A DNA stretch of 64,000 nucleotides from Druceiella hillmani (GCA_039881145.1 JAYKKI010000029.1:26206001-26270000); one strand, 5' to 3'; counted from the stretch's first letter, positions 1 to 11,160 are shown. The notes: generated from the sequence alone by a model not told the origin. Numbers and translations are program-made.

Positions 1-2119
1 CATGTTCAGATAGCTTGGTCTGGTATTTAAGACTTCTGGTGGCTATTTCCTGTTTCACAGTTGTTAGGTTCAAATCTCGGAGTATGTATTTGTTACTTAT
101 ACAGTTTGGGATTTGGAACATATATCTCATTGTCTTGGTTTGAAATCTTTCCAAGATCTCGATGTTACTGTTAGATGCTGTACCCCACAGCTCGATCCCG
201 TATGTCCACACTGGCTTTAATATTGTTTTGTAGACAGCCATTTTGCTTTCATTAGATAGTTGTGATTTTTTCCCGATGAGCCAGGACAAGCTTCGCAATT
301 TTGTATCTAATTGTTTACGTTTATTCCAGATGTGTTTATGCCATGTCAATCGTCTATCCAAGTGCATGCCGAGGTATTTAGCAGTATCTGAGTGCGGTAT
401 CTGTTGCCCGTTTAAAGTAATTGCTGGGCAATCTCCTTTTCTGAGACTGAATGTTACGTGAACGGATTTACTGTTATTCGCTTTTATTCTCCATTTTGCA
501 AGCCACGCTTCAACTTCAGTAAGGTGTTTTTGAAGAAATATAGATGCGGTTATTGCTTCTGAATGTACGGACAGTATAGCAGTATCATCTGCATAGGTGG
601 CCATTACTGTGTCAACATTTTTAGGAATATCCGCAGTGTAGATCAGATACAATACGGGTCCGAGGATACTGCCCTGAGGGACACCCGAGTGGATTTCGTA
701 GAGTTCTGACGTTTCAGTGTTGACTTTTACTTCAAAGCATCTTTTATCTAAGTACCTTTTTAGAAGTAGATAAAATGAGTACGGTAGATGCTTCTTTATT
801 TTGTATAAGAGGCCCATGTGCCAGACCTTATCGAAGGCCTGACTTATATCAAGAAAAACAGCGGAGCAGTAGTCTTTGTTCTCTAAGGCTTCGTTAATTG
901 TGTTTGTTAATCTATGAACTTGTTCGATTGTGCCATGTTTTTGCCTGAAGCCAAATTGATGGTCGGGAATTATTTCATTCAGTTTGGGTTGCAATCGACT
1001 CAGGATTATTTTTTCGAAAAGTTTGCCGACCAGAGGGAGTAAACTGATTGGCCTGTATGATACAACTTCAGCTGCTTCTTTACCAGGTTTCAAGATCATT
1101 ACGACCTGGGCAAGCTTCCATTGGCAGGGGAAATGACAGAGTCTCAGACATGCGTTGAATAGTACTACCAGGTACATTAATCCCTTTTTTGGTAGGCTAG
1201 TTAAGAGAGTAGTATCTATTTGGTCATAACCGGGAGCTTTTCTGACCGGGAGAGATTTAATTTGTCTATTAACTTCTCTGGGGCTCACTGGTTTTAATGG
1301 AAGACATAATTGGCTTGGAGAGTTTAAGAAGTCTGTTATTTCTTTGTCTTTTTCCAGGTTGCTGCTCGGTAAAGGCGTAAAGACGTCTTTGAGGTGTTCT
1401 GCAAAAGTTGTTGCCTTCTCGTGGTCCGATCTGGCCCAACAGTTATCTCTTCTTATAGGTGGCATGTGTTCTTTCGGTCGCTTAAGATTCTTAGTAGCAC
1501 GCCAAAGCGAGTAATTACTATCCTGGTAAGGCGTGAGGTGGGCTAGATAATTTTGAAAGTTTAAGTTTTCATGCTCATTAATCATTTTCTTGAGTTCCTC
1601 AGTCGCTCTGTTCAGGATTGTTTTTTCTGAGGGATACCTAGATCTATGCCATTCTTTCCTTAATCTACGTCTTTCCAATACTTTCTTCATTATGTTCTTA
1701 GGATATTCTTTGTTTGTCATTTTATTTATTTTGCTTGTTGAGGTTGATTCTTTGGCTGCTAGGTGGATTATGGAGTTGAATTTTTCTATACTTTTTTCTA
1801 TGTCTTCTTCTGTTTTTAATTTGACATTGAGGTCAATGTGGGAGGAAAATATTTCTTTGAATGTGTCCCAATTTGTTTTTTTATTGTAAATTCCGGTAGG
1901 TGTTTTCGAGTAAATAGCTACTTTGCTCAAAGTAAGGATGACTGGAGAGTGATCTGACGATAGATCGTCGCACTTCTCAACATTTGTATAATTTCGACCG
2001 ATGTTTTTTGTTATATAAAAATCTAGTAAATCAGGTGTTTTATGGAAATCCGTAGGCCAATAGGTTGGCTCTTCATGCGAAATACATTCTAAATTAAGAT
2101 CTGATGTAGCTTTATAGAG
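1..2119 (-). CDS. Jockey ORF2, reverse transcriptase part (partial, runs off the window)
   Basis: Reading the minus strand in the frame of the endonuclease ORF, the frame appears to stay open from the codon after the stop at 2120-2122 to the left edge. Recognisable blocks are the linker with LWRATKNLKRP (about 1490-1520), the fingers with SYRPISLLP (about 1030-1060) and QFGFRQKHGTIEQVHR (about 910-960), VFLDISQAFDKVWH (about 815-860), SGVPQGSILGPVLY (about 650-695), the catalytic YADD at 584-595, and a C-terminal LWGTASNSNIEIL (about 150-190). All are Jockey-clade RT landmarks. The YADD box is exactly in register with the endonuclease start at 2575, so no net frameshift lies between them. The enzyme would nick the target and copy LINE RNA by target-primed reverse transcription. 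The C-terminus is outside the window. Confidence 0.85.
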
Positions 2120-2575
2120 TTATCTACCCTTTGGATTGATCAGTCTTGAGCCCCAGAACTTATGCTTGGAGTTCCAATCCCCTCCACAGATAAATGTCGG
2201 ACCAAGCTCTTCGAAGAATTGCTTAAATTCATCAGCAGTAATTGAGTGTCTTGGTGGACAGTACACAGCGGCTAAGGTTGTCTCTGAGTTTTTAAGGATG
2301 ACTTTTATTATGCTTGCTTGTATCTTATCGGTTTTGTAAGGGTTAAGAGTATAATGTTTAATGTTGTTCTTTAGTATAACTGCAGTGCCACCGTGAGATC
2401 TGCCAGAAGGGTGATCGGTCCTATAGATCGTATAGTATTTCATTTTCACGTGGGAACGCTGGGTTAGTCTTGTTTCGGATATCAAGGCCACATCTATATT
2501 CTCCGATATCATAAATAGCTCAAGTTCCTGACGTTTCTCAGTAATTCCGTTGACGTTCCAAGTGAGTATACGCAT
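2120..2575 (-). CDS. Jockey ORF2, apurinic-like endonuclease domain, ended by a premature stop
   Basis: The ORF starts at ATG 2575 with MRILTWNVNGI, the opening of the exonuclease-endonuclease-phosphatase fold of LINE endonucleases. Further landmarks are ISETRLT (metal-binding Glu), YRTDHP, AAVYCPPRH and ICGGDWNSKHKFWGSR (Asp and Asn of the catalytic GDWN motif). It stops at TAA 2122-2120 directly after NPKGR, while the same frame continues as LYKATSDLNLECISHEEPTY, which is normal Jockey endonuclease sequence (NLECISHEEPTYWP). The TAA therefore looks like a single substitution, probably from CAA. ORF1 ends at 2578 and ORF2 starts at 2575 (TAA-AT-ATG), a spacing compatible with termination-reinitiation as proposed for other LINEs. 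Confidence 0.88.
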   Translation of the reverse strand: MRILTWNVNGITEKRQELELFMISENIDVALISETRLTQRSHVKMKYYTIYRTDHPSGRSHGGTAVILKNNIKHYTLNPYKTDKIQASIIKVILKNSETTLAAVYCPPRHSITADEFKQFFEELGPTFICGGDWNSKHKFWGSRLINPKGR

Positions 2576-2577
2576 AT

Positions 2578-3996
2578 TTAAGCCCTCTGTGTGGCCAGAC
2601 CTGTGATTAGTTGAACCATCCGGTCCATCATGCTGTCCATCATGTTTTTCATGATTTCTTGAAATCTATTAAACATTACGTCCAATAAATTGCTGATTTG
2701 GCTGTTGTCTGTTGTTGTGTTAGGTGGAGTGTTACTTGACTGCAGATTAGTTGTTTGCTCCATACGGTCTTTGAATTTAGTTTTAAGTGCATCTGAATAA
2801 CTTCTCGAGTGCTGTACTTTGGTGTTATTTGTAATGGTTTGCGATGATATTGGGACATCTTCTGAGGGTGTTGGTTTACCCTTGTCTGGTTTTGTTTTGA
2901 TTTTGAAAATACGCTCTTTGTATTCTTTATATTTCTGACATCCTCTGTAACTTGCCGGATGGTTACCTTGACAGTTTACACATAGGGCGTTTATCTCTGG
3001 AGGTTTAGTGCATGAAGTCGTCGGATGGTCGTTTCCGCATTTCACACATCTGAAGGGGCGGAAACATTGATTTTTGGAGTGCCCAAATCTTTGGCACCGT
3101 TTGCATTGCAAAACTTCCTTTTTTTTGTATGGTGCCTCTATTGTAACTTTAACTTGGCTGATATGTTTGATATTAAATACATCTTTATTATTAGGTCTCT
3201 GTTCTAGGTCTACAAAATATAGAGGAAGTTTTTCTTTGGTTACCCGATGTAGCACGTTGACAACTTGTCTTACTTCGTGTCCTGTAGCTTCAAGTTCAGA
3301 TTTGATCAGTGATAAATCTTCCGATGCATGCAAACCTCTAATTACCACTCGATAGCCTTCTCACTCTTTAGTTTGTAAGTATAATGATTTACATTTTTTT
3401 CGATGAGAGTGTCTCTTATAATTTTATAAGTTTCGATATCCTTAGGTATTAGTTTGACAATATGCCCTGATCCTGAGCGTGGTCAATGTGTATTTCTCTG
3501 TGTCCACGACCCTGTTAATTGTGTCTCTTAAAGGTGAGATGTTTATTACACCTGTGACAAAAATAGGCTCCGGTTTAGGTACATATTCTTTGACCTGGTT
3601 TACAGTTTCGTGATCTTCGTTGCTGAGAATATCAAAGCTATTATGTACAGTTACCGAAAAGTTGGTACGCTTAGACGCTGGTTGTTTGTTTTCTATTTCA
3701 GCTGGGCTTTCGTTTCTTTTTCTTTTGCTTTTGACATGGTCCTGCTGCCAATTTTCCTGAGTTTGTTCTGCACTTTGTATTTCAGAAGGGTTTTTCTGAC
3801 TAGCAACGGGATCCGCTTTACTGCTTTTAATATATTGCCATAGGGTCGGTTGGAGGACGGTAGTGGAGTTTGAGCTGCCACTAAAGGACGATGATCTCTG
3901 CCTAGTTTCGCAAAGATCTTTGGATAAGACTTGTGTTAGATTGGTTTTATGTTGCTTTATGTTTTGTAATTTATTTTCGGTTTTATTTAGACTCAT
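2578..3996 (-). pseudogene. Jockey ORF1 (Gag-like RNA-binding protein) with two compensating frameshifts
   Basis: The probable start is ATG 3996-3994 (MSLNKTENK); codons upstream are open but lie in the conserved 5' leader. The first half (to about 3476) is a polar, low-complexity N-terminus. Around 3476 an extra base shifts the frame; the proper continuation (GHIVKLIPKDIETYKII) is read until about 3356, where a missing base restores the original frame at VVIRGLHASEDLS. The C-terminal half has three zinc knuckles typical of Jockey ORF1: C-x2-C-x4-H-x4-C (CKRCQRFGHSKNQC), C-x2-C-x3-H-x4-C (CVKCGNDHPTTSC) and C-x2-C-x3-H-x6-C (CVNCQGNHPASYRGC). A polar tail follows. The family protein binds the LINE RNA. 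As sequenced it cannot make a full-length product. Confidence 0.85.
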
Positions 3997-4113
3997 TTTG
4001 TTCCCACGAGTTTGGACGAATTTGTGGTCACTCACAGGGTGACGCCTTTCCTGTGAGAAGGCTATATACAAAGGTGTTCGCCAAGTTCACCAAGGTTGGC
4101 GCTAGAGACTGGG

Positions 4114-6284
4114 TTATAAAGTTTTAATGGGTTCTAAAGTTAAGTTCTAATTTATGGTAAAAAGGATTAGTCAATAGAGCTTTAAGTTACATCAAAGATA
4201 TAAGGAAGTGACTATGCCTGGCAAGGAAAGACCGAAAAGAGAAACTGATTCGTAAGTCTGAAAATCTGTAAGAAATCATCTTTTGAGCTAGATGCTGGGC
4301 TATTTGAGGAAATTAGAATGACAAGTAGACAATCTACAGAAGCATACTTAAAGGGTTGCAAGTAGAAAAAGAGACTATCGCTCTCGGAGTAACAGCTTGT
4401 CTAAAACCAGACTTACAGCACCAATGCTCACGTAAAGAGCACTAGTTGTATATTATGTGCATAAAAAACCTACTGACTGTATCGCATAGCTATTTTCCAA
4501 TGTGTGATGGTGAAATAGTTCTCATACTTGTATCAATATAAAGTCATACTGGTGGAGTACTGGCTACCTCTGTTTGACTTTCTTGAACAAACGCGGTATT
4601 AACAGAGTAAGTCACATAATGTTACGAATTTAATTATGTAAAAGAAGCTTTAAAAATACATAAATTAAAAAAAAAAAGTGGAAAAATCAATGGTTAGTTC
4701 ATACTGGTTTGGTTCAATATAGCCTGGGTCTATTGAGCGTTTCTGTGTTGTGAAAGTTTTGTGTTTATGATTCTGTACCCAATGTAAGAGTATATGATGT
4801 GTAGTTATTATTGTTGTAGTGTCTGCAACAAGGTCAGTCATGCAACAAGGTGTAAAAATATCAGTAAACATTGACAAAAGCTTCACTTTTATGTACGAAA
4901 TGTAGTAGTAACATATATTGGTTTGTGCATATTGGAATAAATAATTTCATTATGAATACAGGACAGTGGTTTATTTATTATTTGAGTCAGTAATGCTTGA
5001 TATTTATGAATTTTCATTTTGATATATGTTAAATTTTATCGCCATATTCAATGCAGTTATATGGTTGAAACAATTGTGGTCATTTTAAATTTGATTTTTT
5101 GTTTGTTTTCTTCTATGCAACTGCTTATACAGTTGTTTCTTTAGTTTATACAGTTGTGAACGCTAATTTATCTAGTTTACAATGGTACATAATGTTTTTG
5201 GTGTAGATTCATAAATAAACAAAATGTGTATTGCAAAATTTCATTGTTTTCAACAAAGGCCTAAATTGATTAAATCATCACTTATTAAATCATTCTTATT
5301 ATTTGATTAAATCATTCTTATTTACAAAATATAGTAATTAGTATTATTAAATTTTACTCATTAAAATTATTCAATTTTATATTTTACATATTTGAATGAA
5401 CAATTTCATTGCAAATATTGTAAAGTAATTTATTTATTAGTTGAATTGTAATTTTCATTTTGAATTTTGTAAATTTTTGTTTTGATATGCACAAATTTTA
5501 CCACTATGGAAATTTTTTGCCCACAGAATTATCAGTTTTAGGTTTATTATTACTATGCAATTGTTTATTTAGGTAACACTACTGGGAACATCAATTTATC
5601 TAGTTGTCGTATAATATAATGTTTTTTGTTGCTTTCAATCGCTATATTTTTGCTGTCAGAATTGTGATGACTCACTAACACTTAATGATAATATAAATGT
5701 TTGTTAGTGAAGTGATTTTTTTATTTATATTTATGTCAAATTATTGTTTATATTTTCTTATGGGAACAATAAAAATTACACTGTAAAAGACTCTTCCTTG
5801 CCTTTGTAAGTGTTTGTTCCTTACAGAAATGGGGAATTTTTTTCATAATTTGTTTATACCATACCTATATAAATATGGTACAAATGTTTTGACTACTTTG
5901 TGAATATTGTTCTTCTCTGTCTATGTAAAAAATTTCAATACGATAAGACAGCAACTTTCAGAGTTATGCATTATTTAATCGAAAGTGGCATAATAGCTTT
6001 TTGATCTTGTACGACCCTACGCATTCGTAAGTTTAATTTAAAGTCTGTTACCAATGGTGAACAAATAAATTAAGTATGTTACATAGTTTCATATTCATAC
6101 GAAACAAATTCATTTGTTGTATCAATCATGCTCAATTTATGATAAATATGTTATGTTGTACCTATTTGTTTGAATTCCATCCTTGCATGCACTCTATATA
6201 CTTTGGTTTGTTTCCAACTTTTCAGTTCACTTTTTACAGACACAGGTTTTGAAATTCGTTTTATACTTGTTTTTTTGTGAAAGT
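4114..6284. other. AT-rich non-coding stretch between two LINEs
   Basis: I see no coding exon, RNA gene or transposon terminus here. Open frames are short and lack family resemblance. The only structure I can support is the diverged direct duplication at 4932-5660, listed separately. Short motifs such as TTGATTAAATCAT repeat at 5267-5325. Confidence 0.5.
4932..5660. repeat. Diverged tandem duplication, period about 460 bp
   Basis: The block beginning GAATAAATAATTTCATT (4932) resembles the block beginning GAATGAACAATTTCATT (5395) in the same order: a TTTATTTATTA run, a TTTTCATTTTGA run, CTATGCAA(C/T)TG, and AATTTATCTAGTT followed shortly by ATAATGTTTTT. The copies have many substitutions and indels, so the duplication is old. 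No coding content is seen. Confidence 0.55.
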
Positions 6285-6505
6285 TGTCTTTATCTTTATC
6301 TTTGATTATATGGCGTTCATTCTCTCGACAGAGAATCTTTGCCAATGTCAAGTATGGAAAAAAGGCTATGAATATAGAAAATAAGGTAATAATATACAGG
6401 AGAGTATAAAATAAGTATATACAAATATACAAACAAACATGAAAACAAAAATAAACATGAAATATTCTATATTTTGTTGTCGTTCTTTCTTATGTACTGA
6501 ATTAT

Positions 6506-6829
6506 TCATCCTAGAATGGGTTTGTCGGCAATAGATAAAAGTGATCTTATGTTAATGGGCAATTGAATTTTATATTTTAATAATTTATAAATAAACGCAG
6601 GAAATTTATTATTCAATGGACATGCAAAAATGAGCTGATTTAGATCGCCTTCTTCAAGTCCACAATCGCAAATTTGAGATTCTCTCACACGCAGCCTAGC
6701 CAAATGTGTAAATATAGAACAATGACCCAAACGCATGCGAGATACCACGGAGGATTCCTTTCGGGAAAAGATGAATTTTGAGAACCAAGGTTTTGTGGGA
6801 ATCAAAGATTGGATCTGGAAATATCCCAC
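6506..6829 (-). pseudogene. I-like LINE C-terminal region after RNase H
   Basis: The translation includes SSVVSRMRLGHCSIFTHLARL and SQICDCGLEEGDLNQLIFACP, the Cys/His-type segment after the RNase H domain in I-like LINEs (a C-x-C...H/Q-x-x-x-x-C pattern). The same segment appears in copy I2 at 13456-14022. Frames are broken between this and the RNase H segment. Confidence 0.75.
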
Positions 6830-6838
6830 ACCCGCAAT

Positions 6839-7320
6839 CTAGGATGATCTTTCCCACATTCTCTGCCAGTCAGATGTCATCCAGGAACAAGTCACGGGAA
6901 GGAGATCTTCAATGAAATTAATAGTGAAACATGAATCCCCATTCACGGCAGTGAACCGAGCTTTTGCGTTGACTATTTCATTACCTACTATGCCACAGTG
7001 ACTAGGGATCCATGCAAGAACGACAATGGATCCCGATCTTTCCAAATGAAGTGTAACTTGCTTGATCTGGAGAATTAGGTAACCACAGTTTGAAGAAAAT
7101 GGATTAGCGAGAAGGGACTGTAAACAATTTAAGGAGTCAGAGAAGATAAGGAGCCTGGGAATCTTTTTGGATAGAGCATAATTCAAGGCCTCCACAATAG
7201 CATGGGATTCCCTGGAGAATACCGAATACTCTTTAGGAAGGCAGAAATGAGTGGTGGTTGGAGAGTAAAATGACGCTCTGACATAACCATCTCTCAGGGT
7301 TTTTGATGCATCTGTATATA
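6839..7320 (-). pseudogene. RNase H domain of I-like LINE copy I1, fourth catalytic Asp replaced
   Basis: The domain would remove template RNA after first-strand synthesis. Catalytic positions can be followed: Asp in the DASK block (about 7300), Glu in VEALNYALSKK (7195), Asp in LLIFSDSLNCLQ (about 7140), then WIPSHCGIVGNEIVNAKAR (about 7020-6960). The last block normally reads GNExAD; here Asn stands where copy I2 keeps Asp (GNEIIDAKAR). The codon upstream of 7195 is in another frame, so the domain is frameshifted as well as substituted. Confidence 0.75.
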
Positions 7321-7390
7321 TTCACGTCCAATCCATCTAAAAAGCTATCAAGACAGAATTGAACAGCAAAATAGCATTTTTGGATCCTTC

Positions 7391-8330
7391 CTAATCAACT
7401 CCAAAACACAAATTTATATTTGGCCTGTGAAATATCGAGTCAAATGGGAAACTATAGAGAGGGAGAAAAGAATTTTGATAAACGGGATTAGTGAGGAATT
7501 TGAATCTTTGGAAGCTAATGATAAGAAGAGGTCGGGACTTAGAACGCCAAAAAGGAGCATGATCAATAAGCCTAGAGGGGAGTGTGAGTTTTAGAAAAAT
7601 GGGGTCAGTAGAAAACCTAGCTGCCTTCAGTAGATAACGATCAGCCAGGTATTGCCACCAGATGTTTAAAGGAGGATCAACACATTCTATTTGTAGGGGA
7701 TTTATGGGACTGGATTTTATAGCACCCACTTTGATCCTCAGTGCTTGAGATTGAATGCGGGTCAATTTAGTGGCACTGAATTTTTGAAATAGGATCAAGG
7801 AGAAATGAACCATAGTCTAGATGTCTACGGACTAGAACGTTATATATTAACTTTAAAAAAAGCATTTTCAGCAACCATTATTGACTTATCAGAAGAATAT
7901 AAAAGCAGGTCATCAGCGTATTGCAAAACACAACAGAAGGGATTTACTGTTGAGTGGATCATATAGGAGTAAATATTGAAAAGTAATAGACTTAAAACAG
8001 AGCCTTGGGGAAGACCCCTCCATATAGTTCTTGTTAATCTAAGAATAATAGATCTTTCTAAAAGAAAATTGAGGAAGAAATTTATAATTTTGATCGGAAC
8101 CCCAAGATTATCAAGAATTTTCTTGAGGATTGGATGGTTCACGTTATCGTAGGCTGGAGAAAGTTAATTTGAGTTTTCCATGACTTTGGAATATGACCTG
8201 ATTTGAACATACAATTAATGAGGGATAGAAAATATCAACGGGTAGATGGTAAAGTATTTTTCACCATTGAATATGACATTCCGTCAATATGAGGGGAAGA
8301 ATCCTTAAGATGATGTGAGGTGAAATCCAA
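7391..8330 (-). pseudogene. Reverse transcriptase of I-like LINE copy I1
   Basis: Segment 8142-7840 contains WRGLPQGSVLSLLLFNIYSY and LQYADDLLLYSS, the RT motif with catalytic Asp-Asp. Segment 7813-7391 (TRIQSQALRIKVGAIKSSPI) is the downstream thumb or linker region. Upstream, about 8330-8170, the minus strand reads SSPHIDGMSYSMVKNTLP and MFKSGHIPKSWK, matching the RT fingers. The join between fingers and palm lacks the segment that copy I2 has at 15600-15800, so an internal deletion occurred. Confidence 0.75.
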
Positions 8331-8579
8331 TTCATTAATGGAGAAATCCTCTTCTAAAAAATAATTGGCGCTAGTAAAGTTATATCTGAAAGGTAATTCA
8401 TCTAAATTTGGGACAGGTGGGGGAGCAAGCTTATTTAAAAATTGATCTACTCAATTCCCGTGTACGAAAGATCAGGCTGAAAAGTAGACCGAAAGTGTTT
8501 TATATTAGACCATCAACGTGTTGGAAAACCATCATTCAGTAAACACAAGCCGAAATCGGCTTGGAGTTCCACCAAGAAG

Positions 8580-8725
8580 ACTCCTAGAGGGTTGCTTTGG
8601 CTGGAACTTCACGACGGGTGATGAGAATTAAAATCTCCCAGAATAATATATGGGCCAGGGATTGAAGTTAAAATATCCCGTAGTTCTAATGCTACAGTGG
8701 GCCTAGACAAAGTTCCTTTCTACTT
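8580..8725 (-). pseudogene. LINE endonuclease fragment of copy I1
   Basis: The minus strand at about 8655-8607 reads PYIILGDFNSHHPS, the catalytic GDFN-x-H-H box of LINE endonucleases. Preceding residues (about 8715-8660) read SRPTVALELRDILTSIPG. Nothing recognisable continues above about 8725, which I take as the 5' truncation point. Confidence 0.65.
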
Positions 8726-9308
8726 TCGTTATCGTTTGTAGAAAACATAAAAATTTATGGAAATGACATTTGATATTGAAAGGTCACGTGGTCTAGTGTA
8801 GACGAATAGTATTTTGGTAGACAAAAAGACTTCTTTTTATTCTATAAAACGATACATTAGCGTTTCTATGGTGTCGTTCGACAATTTTCATACAAATGCG
8901 TAGACAATGTGCAATTTTGACAAGCGAAATCGCCAAGCTAGCATTAATTTGGTACGATAGTGAAACGAACACTAGTTTGTTGTAGCAAATAAAACAAAAT
9001 GGCGAATTTTTAATCAGCTGTCGTGATAACTCTCTGCAACATTGATTTTAAATTTGTTTTGAGAACAATGCAATAAGGTTTGAGAACAATGCAATGAGAA
9101 CAAACAATGTATTGTTTTTTGGAACACTTTAGGCTGGACAATTCGGCAGCTTTGTTTTGAGAACAAAGACTTTGCTAAGAGGTACTAGAGAAATATCTTT
9201 ACAAGTCTACATAATTCTACATAATCTAATATTATTTAAAAATAAGTCATAGGAATTATAATAGTTTTGGTGAGTGAGGTTTTCTATAAAATACACGTAA
9301 TTTTTACA
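8726..9308. other. Non-coding stretch with a short direct duplication
   Basis: No gene recognised. A 20-bp unit TTTGAGAACAATGCAAT occurs twice in tandem at about 9056-9096. The interval may include the lost 5' part of the Harbinger element that follows, but I found neither a terminal inverted repeat nor Myb/HTH coding sequence. Confidence 0.4.
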
Positions 9309-10060
9309 GATACTATGCGCCCTAAGCTTTTTCGCTACGGCATCGTACCAGCAGTTTTTTGGCATTATCCAAAATTTGTTGGCTAGTCGCTGTATCAGGA
9401 AGGTTGTGGATGCACTCAATCACACTGCAATAGCGGATAGGCGGATTGTGTTTCCACAATCTCAACAAGAGAGAACACATAGAAAACAAGGGTAAGTACA
9501 TATAATTATTAGAATGCATTCAAAATGTTAAGACATTTTACAGTGTTAACATATAATTTGAATCGTTAGTTGGATAACCCAAACAACACAATTTTTCATT
9601 ACGTTTACCTAACAAGTGACCAAGCTGTAAAAATCTATTAGGTCATAAAGGAAAATAATTCCAAACATTATCAAAAGTGAATATCTTAAATTCCTATTTT
9701 TAGGTTTCAAAGGAAATATGGGTTGCCTGGGATAATAGGGTTCACTGACTGTACCCACATTGCAATAGTGAAGCCAATTGATGAGGAGTACCTTTTTTAA
9801 AATAGAAAAGGATACCACTCGCTAAATGTTCAAATGGTAAGTTTAGAAAACCTAATAGAGGAATTGGTAATAAAAGTTAAATCAAAAATTTATTTGCCAA
9901 AACAAATATTTACAGGTTTGTGACAATTTGAAAATTTTGAACCTCAATAGTAAGTTTGGCGGGGCCACTCATAACTCTTTTATATGGCTTCAAGTCAAAT
10001 TGAACCATTTATGCATGGACTTCATCAAAATGGGGCACAAGTTTGGTTATTAAGTTTGTG
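9309..10060 (+). pseudogene. PIF/Harbinger (HARBI1-like) transposase remnant with introns
   Basis: Three plus-strand segments form an interrupted Harbinger DDE transposase. Segment 1 (about 9309-9491) follows a TTTTTACAG acceptor and reads ILCALSFFATASYQQFFGII, then RKVVDALNHTAIADRRIVFP, and ends at a GTAAGT donor. Segment 2 (about 9703-9837) follows TTTTTAG and reads YGLPGIIGFTDCTHIAIVKP, with the first catalytic Asp in GFTDCTHI, then an in-frame stop, then NRKGYHSLNVQM before another GTAAGT donor (9839). Segment 3 follows TTTACAG near 9914 and reads VCDNLKILNLNSKFGGATHN, then SFIW, a conserved block before the second Asp. Coding resemblance stops near 10060, before the third acidic residue. 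It is a truncated pseudogene. Confidence 0.75.
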
Positions 10061-11160
10061 ATTAAATTTTATTCAAATTAAGGTCTATTTCTAAAAAAAA
10101 TCTAACATATCTGTCCTATCTCATAGTGTATAATTTAATTGTTTGATCAATTGTATATTATATGGCAACAGTATTTTGATGTTTCACATATCAAACAATC
10201 TACTGAATAGTAGGGATAGCAAAAATGGCATTTAGCATGCTATTGACATTTCGCAACTAATGCTAATTTGCTACTGCTATTAAATATTAATTATAGATGA
10301 CCGATACACTGTGAACAGATTTATTTCTTTAGCGGCCGCTTCAGTGTTTATATCATGTAGAAAGGGGTATTGGGGGTGGGGTATTATTTTAGGTTGCTAT
10401 AACTGATAAATACTGTTTATTAATTGATTGATACATAAATGGTATAATATTTAATGTAAAAAATCTTGTGATATTGTTATGAGGAATGTATTTGCTCTAT
10501 ACAATTAACATTGTATATGAATCGTGATTACAAATATCTAGATTGAAAGAAAGATTTATAATAAAAATACAGTGTTTTAGACAATTATTTACAACTTTAA
10601 TTATTGTTTATATTTTGTTCGCATTTTCATTTTTGTAATTAATGTAGATAGTTTTTAAAGGTCTCTTGATCTATCGTGATAGTATTCACAGTTCCCATAG
10701 AACTCTATTAATTACATTTGTTGATATTTTTTAAACTTGGAAAAGAGTTGTCAAAGGTATACATCTTACTTATGGAACTTTTACGAAGGTATCTCCGATA
10801 AGTTTGCCATGTAACCTTAGTAAAAAAACATTGTGTTATGATTCGTCTGTAACGAATTTAAAAACACATAAGATGTAAGCATCTATGAGCATACAAAACA
10901 TTTCAAGTCCAATTGCAAGAGTATGTACAAAGTGATAGGCATTCCGAGCAGGCGTCAATATACACCAATATTAAACTTATTATTATTGATTATTAACCTT
11001 TTGCTATAGTAATCAGTTTCTGGCCCTTTCTACATTAATAATTTTAAAGAAATACAAATTAAAAATAAAACTTCCACAGTTTTCATATGATTTGTTTATG
11101 TACTTTTAACAGTCAAATACAACATTTATGACATATTTTGATGTATATATTTCATTTCTC
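10061..11160. other. AT-rich non-coding stretch
   Basis: No coding frame, transposon terminus or RNA gene recognised. The region has a NotI-type GCGGCCGC at 10331-10338 and poly-A/T tracts only. Confidence 0.4.

Larger units (their letters stand above)
1..4113 (-). mobile_element. Jockey-type non-LTR retrotransposon (copy J1), 3' end outside window
   Basis: A minus-strand LINE with ORF1 (zinc-knuckle protein) followed by ORF2 (endonuclease plus reverse transcriptase) in the order of the Jockey clade. The 5' end is placed near 4113 because copy J1 and copy J2a (ending near 31309) share a 5' leader containing CACAGGGTGACGCC (4033-4046 here) and a GGTTGG(C/T)G(C/T)TAGA block at 4094-4107, after which they diverge. 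The element leaves the window at base 1, so its 3' UTR and poly-A are not seen. Damage is light: one in-frame stop in ORF2 and two single-base indels in ORF1. It is the best preserved autonomous-type element in the window. Confidence 0.9.
6285..8725 (-). mobile_element. RNase H-bearing LINE (I-like), 5'-truncated and internally deleted, copy I1
   Basis: On the minus strand the order is endonuclease fragment (about 8725-8580), RT fingers fragment (about 8330-8170), RT palm (8142-7840), RT thumb or linker (7813-7391), RNase H (about 7320-6839), C-terminal Cys/His region (6829-6506) and a 3' UTR. The 3' end is placed at about 6285, where both copies of this family (here and 13316) end in a short AAAGAT-type repeat on the minus strand, a simple-repeat tail like those of I-type elements. 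Compared with copy I2, bases corresponding to part of the fingers are missing near 8165. RNase H plus endonuclease plus RT fits the I, R1, LOA and Ingi group; I do not assign the clade more precisely. Confidence 0.8.

Noticed and set aside
243..1889. Plus-strand open frames of 70-100 codons
   Set aside because: They are antisense to the Jockey RT, which explains the conservation and openness.
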